Assembly (NCBI GenBank): GCA_934476085.1 | Contig: CAKSNE010000016.1 | Coordinates: 1-47,182 of the forward strand | Reading direction: 5' to 3' | Length of the DNA stretch: 47,182 nt | DNA from: an uncultured Eubacteriales bacterium | Lineage (GTDB): Bacteria; Bacillota; Clostridia; Oscillospirales; Acutalibacteraceae | Shown: one piece after another, positions 1-7,203 of the stretch | How positions within the stretch are numbered: the stretch's first letter is position 1 | Layout: each line of letters begins with the position of its first letter | Notes under the pieces: generated by a model | The model's database searches: none | What the model saw: the letters and a program-made list of their open reading frames with translations, nothing else | What the model was told of the DNA's origin: nothing | Made by a program: the position numbers and the translations under genes

Positions 1-536
1 GCCTTATACTCATCTAAGACTTCCGCATATGTTATATCATTTATCTTGAAATCAAAAAAACTCATAGACAACTCTACATCATCTTTTAAATTTATAACAT
101 ACGCAGTTTTATCATCATTAAATTTAATATCATAAACCGCATAAAGTTTTGCACGGTCATTTTCAATTTTTTCAGTTTGAAATCTTAAATAAACCTGACG
201 AAATTTTTCGTTTTTAGTAACAAAACCGCCGGCTGAGCCGGAAGGCCATCTATCTTCATCATAAAGATAAGTGAGCAAACCTTCACTTTTGCCTTTTTCA
301 TCGCAATCCTTTATCAAATCGAAAAATTCTTCAGAAAGGTAAGGTGTTGCCATACCAACTCTTGAATGAATATGGTAGCCGCCGCAACCCATTTCTTTAA
401 AAATTTCAATTTGACGCATTAGTTCGTCTTTGTCAAGATTAGTATTCCATGCCCAAAACGGTGCGGCTCTATATTCTTTTGGTGGGTTTTTGAAATTTTC
501 AACTGAAAAATCCTTTTTTGACTGTGGATAAAACAT
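1..536 (-). CDS. Glycoside hydrolase, GH106-like (putative alpha-L-rhamnosidase), N-terminal part only
   Basis: The gene runs off the left edge of the window, so only about 178 N-terminal residues are visible. The ATG at 536 is preceded by an AAGGAG site at 541-546. The visible protein contains PFWAWN, then GCGGYHIHSRVG, then TYLYDEDRWPSGSAGG. This arrangement is typical of the TIM-barrel start of the large bacterial glycosyl hydrolases grouped with GH106 alpha-L-rhamnosidases. No signal peptide is seen at the start, so a cytoplasmic enzyme acting on imported rhamnosides is possible. It is the last visible gene of the rha operon, 10 bp behind rhaD, and liberation of L-rhamnose would feed rhaA-rhaB-rhaD. 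The family call rests on motif recall and the operon context; another activity within this hydrolase group cannot be excluded. Confidence 0.7.
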   Translation of the reverse strand, partial: MFYPQSKKDFSVENFKNPPKEYRAAPFWAWNTNLDKDELMRQIEIFKEMGCGGYHIHSRVGMATPYLSEEFFDLIKDCDEKGKSEGLLTYLYDEDRWPSGSAGGFVTKNEKFRQVYLRFQTEKIENDRAKLYAVYDIKFNDDKTAYVINLKDDVELSMSFFDFKINDITYAEVLDEYK

Positions 537-546
537 AAACTTCTCC

Positions 547-1365
547 TTAAAGATTTAAAAAGTCTTTTCTGTAATCTACTTTAAAAAACTCTGCTAATTC
601 CTTCATTTCTTCGTCTTTAATGGTGTTTTTACGAGGTAGGTGAGCGGTCAACATATAAATTTGAGCAGCCTTTTCAACAGTTTCGATAAGACCGAATGTT
701 TCGTCTAAATCTTTGCCTGCACCGTAAATACCGTGCATACCCCATACAACAAGTCTAAACTCTTTCATCTTCTCAGCGGTTGCTTCGCCAATTGAGTTTG
801 TTCCGCAAAGCATCCAAGGCAAAATGCCAACGCCATCAGGGAAAACAACAATACATTCAGTACACATTTCCCACAAAGTATGAGTGAATTTTTTCTCGTC
901 CAATTCATGAACATAGTTCATAGCTAGAGTATTAGTTGGGTGAGAGTGCATTACAACACGGTTTTCAGGGTTTACTGAAAGTCTTGCAATGTGGCTCATC
1001 AAATGAGCAGGTAATTCAGAAGTGAATTTTCCGCCTGATTTATAACCCCATAAAAGTTCAGCAGTAACACCATCGTCTGCAATTTTAATGATACCTAAAT
1101 TTTCTTCAGGGTCAAATTCAACATTTTTAAAATATTTACCTGTGCCTGTTACGATAAAGATTTTGCCGATTAATTCTTTTGCGTCAAAACCAAGTGGAAT
1201 AGTTCTTAAAACTTTGTTAGTATCAAGGTATTCCTTAACTTCGTCAACATCGAGCATATAGCTAATGTTACCGCCGTTGCGTTCGTCCCAACCTAATCTA
1301 TACATATTAGCAGTAGTTCTCATCATTTCAACTACAAAAGGTGCTTTAAATATATCTTTCATCAT
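547..1365 (-). CDS. rhaD: Rhamnulose-1-phosphate aldolase
   Basis: This class II aldolase splits L-rhamnulose 1-phosphate into dihydroxyacetone phosphate and L-lactaldehyde, the last step of phosphorylative rhamnose catabolism. It is 272 residues long, the usual length for RhaD. The zinc ligands of the family are visible as His140 and His142 (in VVMHSHPTN) and His211 (in WGMHGIYG). Glu117 in TSELPAH matches the catalytic glutamate. The start ATG overlaps the rhaA stop by 4 bases (ATGA), indicating translational coupling. A second in-frame ATG follows immediately. Confidence 0.95.
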   Translation of the reverse strand: MMKDIFKAPFVVEMMRTTANMYRLGWDERNGGNISYMLDVDEVKEYLDTNKVLRTIPLGFDAKELIGKIFIVTGTGKYFKNVEFDPEENLGIIKIADDGVTAELLWGYKSGGKFTSELPAHLMSHIARLSVNPENRVVMHSHPTNTLAMNYVHELDEKKFTHTLWEMCTECIVVFPDGVGILPWMLCGTNSIGEATAEKMKEFRLVVWGMHGIYGAGKDLDETFGLIETVEKAAQIYMLTAHLPRKNTIKDEEMKELAEFFKVDYRKDFLNL

Positions 1366-2600
1366 CTGTTCACCAAAACTTCCTTTTCATATTTAAGTAT
1401 TTCTGTCAAATAGTCTTCTTTTATGCCTTCACGGGATAAGTATTCAGACCAAACTACGCCAAAAGGCATTGTTTTTAATTCTTCCTGCATTACCATAAGT
1501 TTGGTAAAGTTATTGTTCGCTTGCAATTGTTTTAGCTCATCATTTGGAGATAAAAGAGCGAATAACAATGCTTTTTGAACACTGCGAACACCTGTAACCC
1601 AAGCAGAAAGTCTGTTAATTGATGCATCAAAATAGTCAGTTGCAATCATAACTCTGTCAAGAGCGTTGTGATAAACTATTTCTTTTGCAATTTCTTTTGT
1701 TTCATCATCAAATAAAACTACATGGTCGCTGTCCCAACGAACAGGACGAGTAATATGTAACGCAATTTTATCGTTAAACAAAAGAAGTGATGAAACTTTG
1801 TCAGAAACAACTTCGGTAGGGTGGTAGTGACCGTTATCCATAAGCGGCATAATATTCTTTTGAGCAGAGTATGACAAGCAAAACTCTGATGAACCGACTG
1901 TATAGGATTCCATACCGATTCCGAAAACTTTGGATTCTAGAGTGACAAGCACCTTATCCTTATTATAAGGGATTGAAAGAATTTCATCAAGTGATTTTTT
2001 GAAATTTTTTCTAGGAGTTAATCTGTCAGCGGGAATATCTTTATAACCGTCAGGAATCCAAATATTCATAACGCAAGGTTGATTTAACTCTTTAGCAAAA
2101 TATTCTGAAATTTCAATACATCTTTTGCCGTGTTCAACCCAAAACTTACGAACTTCTTCATCAGGAGAAGAAAGAGTTAAATTATCTTTAACCATTTTGT
2201 GCGAGAAGAAAGTAGGGTTAAAATCAATACCGAGATTTCTTTCTTTAGCAAATTGAACCCACTTTTTAAAGTGCTTTGGCTCAATTTTATCTCTGTCAAC
2301 TCGTTCGCCGTCTTCAAAAATTGCGTAGCAAGCGTGAAGATTGATTTTGTTTTGTCCCGGTAATAGACTTAAAACTTTATCAAAATCAGCCATTAGCTCT
2401 TCAGGAGTTCTTGCTCTGCCGGGATAGTTACCTGTTGTTTGAATACCGCCGGTAAGCGGGCCGTCTTGGTCAAAACCTACAACATCGTCGCCTTGCCAGC
2501 AATGAATAGAAATAGGAACTTTTTTAAGTGTTTCTATCGCTTTTTCTGTGTCAACTCCGATTTTTGCGTAAGCTTCTTTTGCATCTTGATATTTAATCAT
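1362..2600 (-). CDS. rhaA: L-rhamnose isomerase
   Basis: It converts L-rhamnose to L-rhamnulose in the cytoplasm. At 412 residues it is close to the usual RhaA length (about 420). Family hallmarks are SIHCWQGDDVVGF near the N-terminus, NIWIPDG, MDNGHYHPTE and RPVRWDSDHV, and ATDYFDAS near the C-terminus; the His/Asp residues in these motifs are metal and substrate ligands. The gene lies 3 bp after rhaB and overlaps rhaD by 4 bases, so it is the middle gene of a tightly packed rhaBAD operon. Confidence 0.97.
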   Translation of the reverse strand: MIKYQDAKEAYAKIGVDTEKAIETLKKVPISIHCWQGDDVVGFDQDGPLTGGIQTTGNYPGRARTPEELMADFDKVLSLLPGQNKINLHACYAIFEDGERVDRDKIEPKHFKKWVQFAKERNLGIDFNPTFFSHKMVKDNLTLSSPDEEVRKFWVEHGKRCIEISEYFAKELNQPCVMNIWIPDGYKDIPADRLTPRKNFKKSLDEILSIPYNKDKVLVTLESKVFGIGMESYTVGSSEFCLSYSAQKNIMPLMDNGHYHPTEVVSDKVSSLLLFNDKIALHITRPVRWDSDHVVLFDDETKEIAKEIVYHNALDRVMIATDYFDASINRLSAWVTGVRSVQKALLFALLSPNDELKQLQANNNFTKLMVMQEELKTMPFGVVWSEYLSREGIKEDYLTEILKYEKEVLVNR

Positions 2601-2603
2601 TAT

Positions 2604-3974
2604 TTACACCTTCCTTATATTAAATGTTGTTTTAATAAGTTCTCTTGCTGTTTTTAAATCAAAATCTTTATTGTCATAAATGATTTGTGAAATAATATTG
2701 CCTGTTGCAGTAGCTTCAACAGGCCCTGCATAAACATCTTTTTTAGTATATTTAGCGGTAAGATAATTTAGATATTCATCTTTACTGCCACCGCCGACAA
2801 TTCTAATACCTGAAAAAGTTTTTCCTGTTATTTTCTCAAGTTCATCAACCGATTTTGCATAGTATTTTGCAAGCGAATGATATACGCAGTTAATTAAATC
2901 TCCAATTTCAATATCAGGTTTTTGAAGCTTATCTTTAACAGCTTCAATCATACTTTCGGGGGCTACAAATTCAGGCGAATTCACATCAACTGTTTCATAA
3001 AATGTGCTGTTTATAGCCATTTTCATCATTTCGTCGTATGTATATTTTTTGTTAAGGTTTCTGCGAATGTTTTGGAATAGCCACATTCCCATAATGTTTT
3101 TTAAAAATCTAAAACGCTTATTAATTCCGCCTTCGTTAGTAAAGTTTGCTTTCATAGCGGCTTTATTTAAAATAGCCTTTTCGTTTTCACAACCAATTAA
3201 GCTCCATGTGCCTGACGAAATAAATAACTCATCGTCTGATAACGGGCAGGCAGCAACTGCGCTTGCGGTGTCATGAGAAGGGCAGAGAATAACAGTTGAA
3301 TTAAAGCCGACCTTATTTTGAATTTCTTTTGAAAATTCGTCGACAGGTGTTGACGGCATAAAAAGTTCTTTAAAAAGTTCTTTTTTTAATCCTAATTTTT
3401 CAATGATTTCAAAATCCCAATCAAATTTATCAGCATCTAAAAGCCCAGTTGTAGATGCGTTTGTATATTCTTTTTTAATTTTGCCCGTTAATTTAAAGGA
3501 TAAGTATTCAGGTATCATTAAAAAATGTTCAGCCTTTTCAAGTCTGCCTTTTTGCTTATCATCAAAAAGCTGAAAAATAGTATTAAAGTTTTGCATTTGA
3601 ATACCTGTTTTGCTATAAAGACTATCAAAGGGAATTAAATTAGTAACTTCCTTTGCACTTTTTTCTGTTCTTAAATCACGGTAGCAGTATGCCGGTAAAA
3701 TTTCATTACCGGATTTATCAATCAAAACATAATCAACGCCCCAAGTATCAATTGAAACACTAACAGGAATTTTATTTATTTGTTTACATTGCTTAATTCC
3801 GTTAATAACCTCATTTGTAAGGTGTTTAATATCCCAAGTGAGCGTGCCGTTATCGTTAGTAAGATTGTTTTCAAAACGATAAATTTCTTCAAGTTTTAAA
3901 ATGTCGTTTTCAATTGAACCTAATATGTGTCTTCCGCTTGAAGCACCAATATCAACTGCAAGATAATAATGCAA
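2604..3974 (-). CDS. rhaB: Rhamnulokinase
   Basis: An FGGY-family kinase that phosphorylates L-rhamnulose to rhamnulose 1-phosphate. The N-terminal ATP-binding motif VDIGASSGRH is at residues 7-16. Later motifs are SIDTWGVDYV, ISSGTWSLIG and RIVGGGSKDEYLN, in the order expected for a two-domain FGGY kinase. The length of 456 residues is normal. Translation starts at a TTG (3974-3972); an AAAGGAGG site lies 8 bases upstream, which decides this start. It is the first structural gene of the operon, behind a promoter and candidate AraC operator at 4011-4074. Confidence 0.96.
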   Translation of the reverse strand: MHYYLAVDIGASSGRHILGSIENDILKLEEIYRFENNLTNDNGTLTWDIKHLTNEVINGIKQCKQINKIPVSVSIDTWGVDYVLIDKSGNEILPAYCYRDLRTEKSAKEVTNLIPFDSLYSKTGIQMQNFNTIFQLFDDKQKGRLEKAEHFLMIPEYLSFKLTGKIKKEYTNASTTGLLDADKFDWDFEIIEKLGLKKELFKELFMPSTPVDEFSKEIQNKVGFNSTVILCPSHDTASAVAACPLSDDELFISSGTWSLIGCENEKAILNKAAMKANFTNEGGINKRFRFLKNIMGMWLFQNIRRNLNKKYTYDEMMKMAINSTFYETVDVNSPEFVAPESMIEAVKDKLQKPDIEIGDLINCVYHSLAKYYAKSVDELEKITGKTFSGIRIVGGGSKDEYLNYLTAKYTKKDVYAGPVEATATGNIISQIIYDNKDFDLKTARELIKTTFNIRKV

Positions 3975-4010
3975 AAATAAAACCTCCTTTAAATACCTTA
4001 ATCTACTGTG

Positions 4011-4039
4011 ATTATAGCATTTAAAGAAGGTGTTTTAAA
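4011..4039 (-). promoter_or_regulatory. Promoter of the rha structural operon
   Basis: Read on the minus strand, a perfect -10 TATAAT occupies 4016-4011. Seventeen bases upstream is only TTTAAA (4039-4034), a poor -35. A strong -10 with a weak -35 is what an activator-dependent promoter looks like. The rhaB ribosome-binding site follows about 20 bp downstream. Confidence 0.7.
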
Positions 4040-4042
4040 GAA

Positions 4043-4074
4043 CCCTATTTGCATAAAAAGTGTCCTTATTTGCA
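4043..4074 (-). promoter_or_regulatory. Candidate AraC-family operator: two direct repeats, 21-bp period
   Basis: The plus strand reads CCCTATTTGCA at 4043-4053 and CCTTATTTGCA at 4064-4074, matching at 10 of 11 positions with an exact 21-bp period, two helical turns. AraC/RhaS-type activators bind paired direct half-sites on one face of the helix. The proximal copy ends 3 bp from the weak -35 of the rhaB promoter, the classical position for such an activator. The distal copy overlaps the last codons of the regulator gene itself. Confidence 0.6.
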
Positions 4075-5019
4075 AGTTCTGTATTCTCTTGGGGTTTTAT
4101 TAAATTCTTTAGCAAAAATTTTATGAAAATAGCTTAAATTATCATAACCTACTGTTACGCCGATATCTGAAATTTTTGCGTTTGAATTTTTAAGCAAAAA
4201 AGCTGCTTTTGACAGTCTTTTTTCTTGAACTAATTCGGTATAGGTTTTTCCGGTTTTCTTTTTTATCTCTCTTGATAACCAATATATATCATAATGAAGT
4301 TTATTCGATATTTCTGTTAAACTGCCGTCTGCGTAATGTTTTTCTATATATTTTAAAACTTCAAAGATAGCTTCTTGTTCTGCATTATTTACTTTAAGTC
4401 TATCAGTATAATTCATTAATTGCATAAAAAGCAGTCCCATAGTGGTTTGATTTATTTTACGCTTGTTTTGAGTGTTATGAATTAATGTGTAAATAAGATT
4501 TTCAACTAAATTTTGTATTGGCAGAATATCAGCTACTTTAAAATGAAGATAGTTTGAATTACTGTTTCCGTTTAAAAGACAGTCAACAACAAAATTTCTA
4601 AGCGGAGTTTCTTCTTCTCCGAGTAAATAAAGCATTTGTTCAAAAAACTGCGGTAGAATAATAAAATTAACCGCAATATCATTTTTATCAGCCTTTTTAA
4701 TCTCTTGTTTTACATTTTGGTTTAAAAACAATAATTCGCCTGTTTCCAGTGTTAATTTTTCTCCGTTTATTATATGAGTTGTTTTACCAGAACACATATA
4801 AACCACTTCAATATAATCGTGAGTGTGTTTTGGAAAATCAATAAACCTAGTGTGTTTTCTTACAGTAATTAATTTACCGTCAGCTAGAAGTTTTTCGCTG
4901 TTTATTATATTGTTTTTCCCGTTCATATATAATGAAAGATCAATATCGTTTCCGTTTAAAATTGCTTTTTCTTCATCTGTGATAGGGGAAAGAGCGTCTA
5001 ATATTTCTTTACAAATCAT
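4066..5019 (-). CDS. AraC-family transcriptional regulator, probable activator of the rha operon
   Basis: A 317-residue protein. The N-terminal half (about residues 50-110) has a cupin-like sensor region with HTHDYIEVVY and NGEKLTLETGELLFL. The C-terminal 95 residues form a double helix-turn-helix AraC/XylS domain, with LTEISNKLHYDIYWLSREIK and SDIGVTVGYDNLSYFHKIF followed by FNKTPREYR. It lies directly upstream of rhaB in the same direction, with 91 bp between them holding the operator-like repeat, so a RhaS/RhaR-like role is likely. Rhamnose as ligand is inferred from context. It has its own strong promoter (5046-5074). Confidence 0.9.
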   Translation of the reverse strand: MICKEILDALSPITDEEKAILNGNDIDLSLYMNGKNNIINSEKLLADGKLITVRKHTRFIDFPKHTHDYIEVVYMCSGKTTHIINGEKLTLETGELLFLNQNVKQEIKKADKNDIAVNFIILPQFFEQMLYLLGEEETPLRNFVVDCLLNGNSNSNYLHFKVADILPIQNLVENLIYTLIHNTQNKRKINQTTMGLLFMQLMNYTDRLKVNNAEQEAIFEVLKYIEKHYADGSLTEISNKLHYDIYWLSREIKKKTGKTYTELVQEKRLSKAAFLLKNSNAKISDIGVTVGYDNLSYFHKIFAKEFNKTPREYRTCK

Positions 5020-5045
5020 TGTTTTTTCACCTGCCTGACAAAGTT

Positions 5046-5074
5046 ATTATAACATTATCAAAACTTTCTTGCAA
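5046..5074 (-). promoter_or_regulatory. Promoter of the AraC-family regulator gene
   Basis: On the minus strand TTGCAA (5074-5069) and TATAAT (5051-5046) are separated by exactly 17 bp. The start codon follows 26 bp after the -10. The near-consensus match fits a constitutively made regulator. Confidence 0.75.
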
Positions 5075-5075
5075 C

Positions 5076-5109
5076 AAAAAATCCCGATGAATTAACATCG
5101 AGATTTTTT
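5076..5109 (-). terminator. Rho-independent terminator after the RND operon
   Basis: An inverted repeat pairs 5076-5089 with 5096-5109 around a 6-base loop, with one mismatch. It is flanked by A-runs and T-runs, so it can act in either direction. It lies 17 bp past the stop of the heptad-repeat protein and just upstream of the regulator promoter, insulating the rha locus. Confidence 0.8.
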
Positions 5110-5125
5110 GTAGTTAATTTAATAT

Positions 5126-7201
5126 TTATTTCTCAATTGAGTCTGTTTTAAATACAAATCTTGAAATACCGTCCATATCATCAGAGATACCGCCGAATGA
5201 TTTATAATTTTTAGAAACATCAATTGTAGCTTTTACTCTTTCGTAAACATCTTTTACATCGCCGTTTATAGCATCGGTAATTTTCTTAATTCCTTTTTCG
5301 TTGAACTCTTTAAGTCCGTCTGAAAGTTGCATTGAACCGTCTTTAAGCTGTTTAACGCCGTTAACTAATTTACCGCTGCCGTTTTTAAGGGTTGTAATAC
5401 CGTTATAAAGTTGAACAGTACCGTTTGCTAATTGTGAGCTACCGTTTTTAAGTTGGTAAGCACCGTTTTTAAGTTGGTAAGCACCGCTATAAGCGGAAGA
5501 TACACCGTCAGTATACTGACCTAAACCTTTATAGAATTTATTGTAGCTATCAAGTTGAGCTTTTAAACCTTTAAGACTTGAAGCACCGTTTTTGGCAGTG
5601 TTTACTGCAGTTTCAATTTGAGCTTTTACATCAGCTGAATTCATATTTTGTTCGATTAATTCATTTATCTTTGAGTCGGTAGTTGAATCAATTTTAGATT
5701 TAATTGCCGATGAATTCATTTGCTGCTCAACTGCACCGTCAATTTGTGCTTGCGTAGTAGTGTCAATTAAACCTGCTTCAACAGCTTGTTTATATTGATC
5801 ATAAGTATAACCGAGTTTTTGTAAAACTCCTTTTAAAACTTCTTCTCTTACAGCAACTTCAACTTGAGTTTTAATTGTACCTTTTTGAGCGTTAACAGTT
5901 TCAGTAACTTTTGTTTTAGCTTGTGATGTTGCATATGCTCTGATTTTTGCTTCGCTTAATGAATCAATAGCTTTATCAAGAACACTTGAGTAATTTGAAA
6001 TAGTTAATTTATCAACTGAAAGTCCTGATGTTGCAATTTGTTCGTTAGCAGCTTTAAGTAAAGTTTCAAATACTGTTTTAGCTCCTTGATTTAGTTCATT
6101 GTTGTTAGCTTTTAACTGACCTAAACCTGAATATAATGAATTAATACCGCTATATAACTGGCTTGAACCGTTTTTAAGGTCTTTAGAACCGTCTTTAAGT
6201 TTTCCGGCACCTTTTGAAAGTGTTTTGATACCTTTAATTAAATCGCTTGATTTATCAAGTAATGTTGAAACACCGTCATAAAGTTTTGAAGAACCGTCAA
6301 GAAGCTGATCCATAGCGTCTGTTAATTCGTCAATAGAATCTGTTAATTCATCAACTTTATCAGTAGCTTTGTCAGAATCAATCTCGTTAAACATTTCGTT
6401 TGTTGCAACAGAAAGGGTAGTGCTTAATTCAAAATCTTTAACATCTGCTGTGATTTCTACATATTCAGGAATATCAAGATCACTCTTATTAATGTTAAGG
6501 TTTTCTTGCATACCAGGCATTGCAAAGCCTACTACGATTGTTTTATCACCGTCATTGATAATTTTACCGTTTGAAATTTTAACATTAGAGAAAATGTCGT
6601 TATCAAGAATTGTGCCGGTAAGCATTACATAAGGAACATAAATTTTTGTTTTTACGCCATTGATAACTTTTTCTTCATATTGACGGTTATCATAGTCAAA
6701 TCTCATTGTAACTTTACCGCTTTTACCTGCTAAATCTTCGGCAGAAATATCTTCGCCGTCTAATTGGTAGCTGATAGCTACATCAACAGGAAGCTCTTTA
6801 TCAATTGAACCTTCATAATAAATATCATTTCCGTCTGCATCCCAAACTCTTGCACCGTCAGAGTCCATGGTATACTTTTGGTCGCCTTTAACATTTTTAA
6901 TATTTTCAAGATTTGTTCTGTCAGCGATTGTTTTTTCTTTTGTTGCGTTTTTAATCCAATCAGAAACAATGATTTTGTTAATTGAGCCATCGGCTTTAGT
7001 CATAACATAAACAGTTTCTTCTTTGCTTATTTTATCGTCGCTATCACTGTTAGTTTTTTTAGTTTCTTCTGTTTTAGCAGAAGTATCGACTTTGCTTTCA
7101 GTGTTATCGTTGCCTGAGTTTAAAGCTAAAACTCCGGCACTGCCTGTTACAATGCTTAAGCAAAGTACAGATACAATAATTTTTTTCAATTTACTATTCA
7201 T
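5126..7201 (-). CDS. Exported heptad-glycine-repeat protein, partner of an MMPL/RND exporter
   Basis: The N-terminus (KLKKIIVSVLCLSIVTGSAG) is a signal peptide. A Ser/Thr/Asp/Lys-rich stretch follows, then a beta-rich domain (about residues 60-270). After this come two long blocks of seven-residue LxxGSxx repeats (about 280-360 and 560-660), for example LKNGSSQLYSG and LYNGITTLKNG, around a helical centre with repeated DxQIxxxVxxxMNS units. Such repeats occur in YhgE/Pip-type proteins and in proteins encoded beside MMPL transporters in Firmicutes. Unlike YhgE it lacks a C-terminal membrane block. A TTG at 7207 would have better spacing to GGAG (5 bases) than the ATG at 7201 (11 bases) and would overlap the transporter stop, so the protein may be two residues longer. 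Its biochemical role is unknown. Confidence 0.75.
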   Translation of the reverse strand: MNSKLKKIIVSVLCLSIVTGSAGVLALNSGNDNTESKVDTSAKTEETKKTNSDSDDKISKEETVYVMTKADGSINKIIVSDWIKNATKEKTIADRTNLENIKNVKGDQKYTMDSDGARVWDADGNDIYYEGSIDKELPVDVAISYQLDGEDISAEDLAGKSGKVTMRFDYDNRQYEEKVINGVKTKIYVPYVMLTGTILDNDIFSNVKISNGKIINDGDKTIVVGFAMPGMQENLNINKSDLDIPEYVEITADVKDFELSTTLSVATNEMFNEIDSDKATDKVDELTDSIDELTDAMDQLLDGSSKLYDGVSTLLDKSSDLIKGIKTLSKGAGKLKDGSKDLKNGSSQLYSGINSLYSGLGQLKANNNELNQGAKTVFETLLKAANEQIATSGLSVDKLTISNYSSVLDKAIDSLSEAKIRAYATSQAKTKVTETVNAQKGTIKTQVEVAVREEVLKGVLQKLGYTYDQYKQAVEAGLIDTTTQAQIDGAVEQQMNSSAIKSKIDSTTDSKINELIEQNMNSADVKAQIETAVNTAKNGASSLKGLKAQLDSYNKFYKGLGQYTDGVSSAYSGAYQLKNGAYQLKNGSSQLANGTVQLYNGITTLKNGSGKLVNGVKQLKDGSMQLSDGLKEFNEKGIKKITDAINGDVKDVYERVKATIDVSKNYKSFGGISDDMDGISRFVFKTDSIEK
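5441..5482. repeat. Perfect 21-bp tandem duplication coding for one heptad
   Basis: The 21-bp unit beginning ACCGTTTTTAAG is present twice without a mismatch at 5441-5461 and 5462-5482. It encodes the heptad GAYQLKN twice in the C-terminal repeat block of the exported protein. Identity at third codon positions points to a recent duplication or slippage event. Confidence 0.85.
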
Positions 7202-7203
7202 AA

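Noticed and set aside
2439..2657. 72-residue plus-strand frame at the rhaA/rhaB junction
   Set aside because: Antisense to rhaA and the end of rhaB, Cys/Phe-rich, and without a ribosome-binding site.
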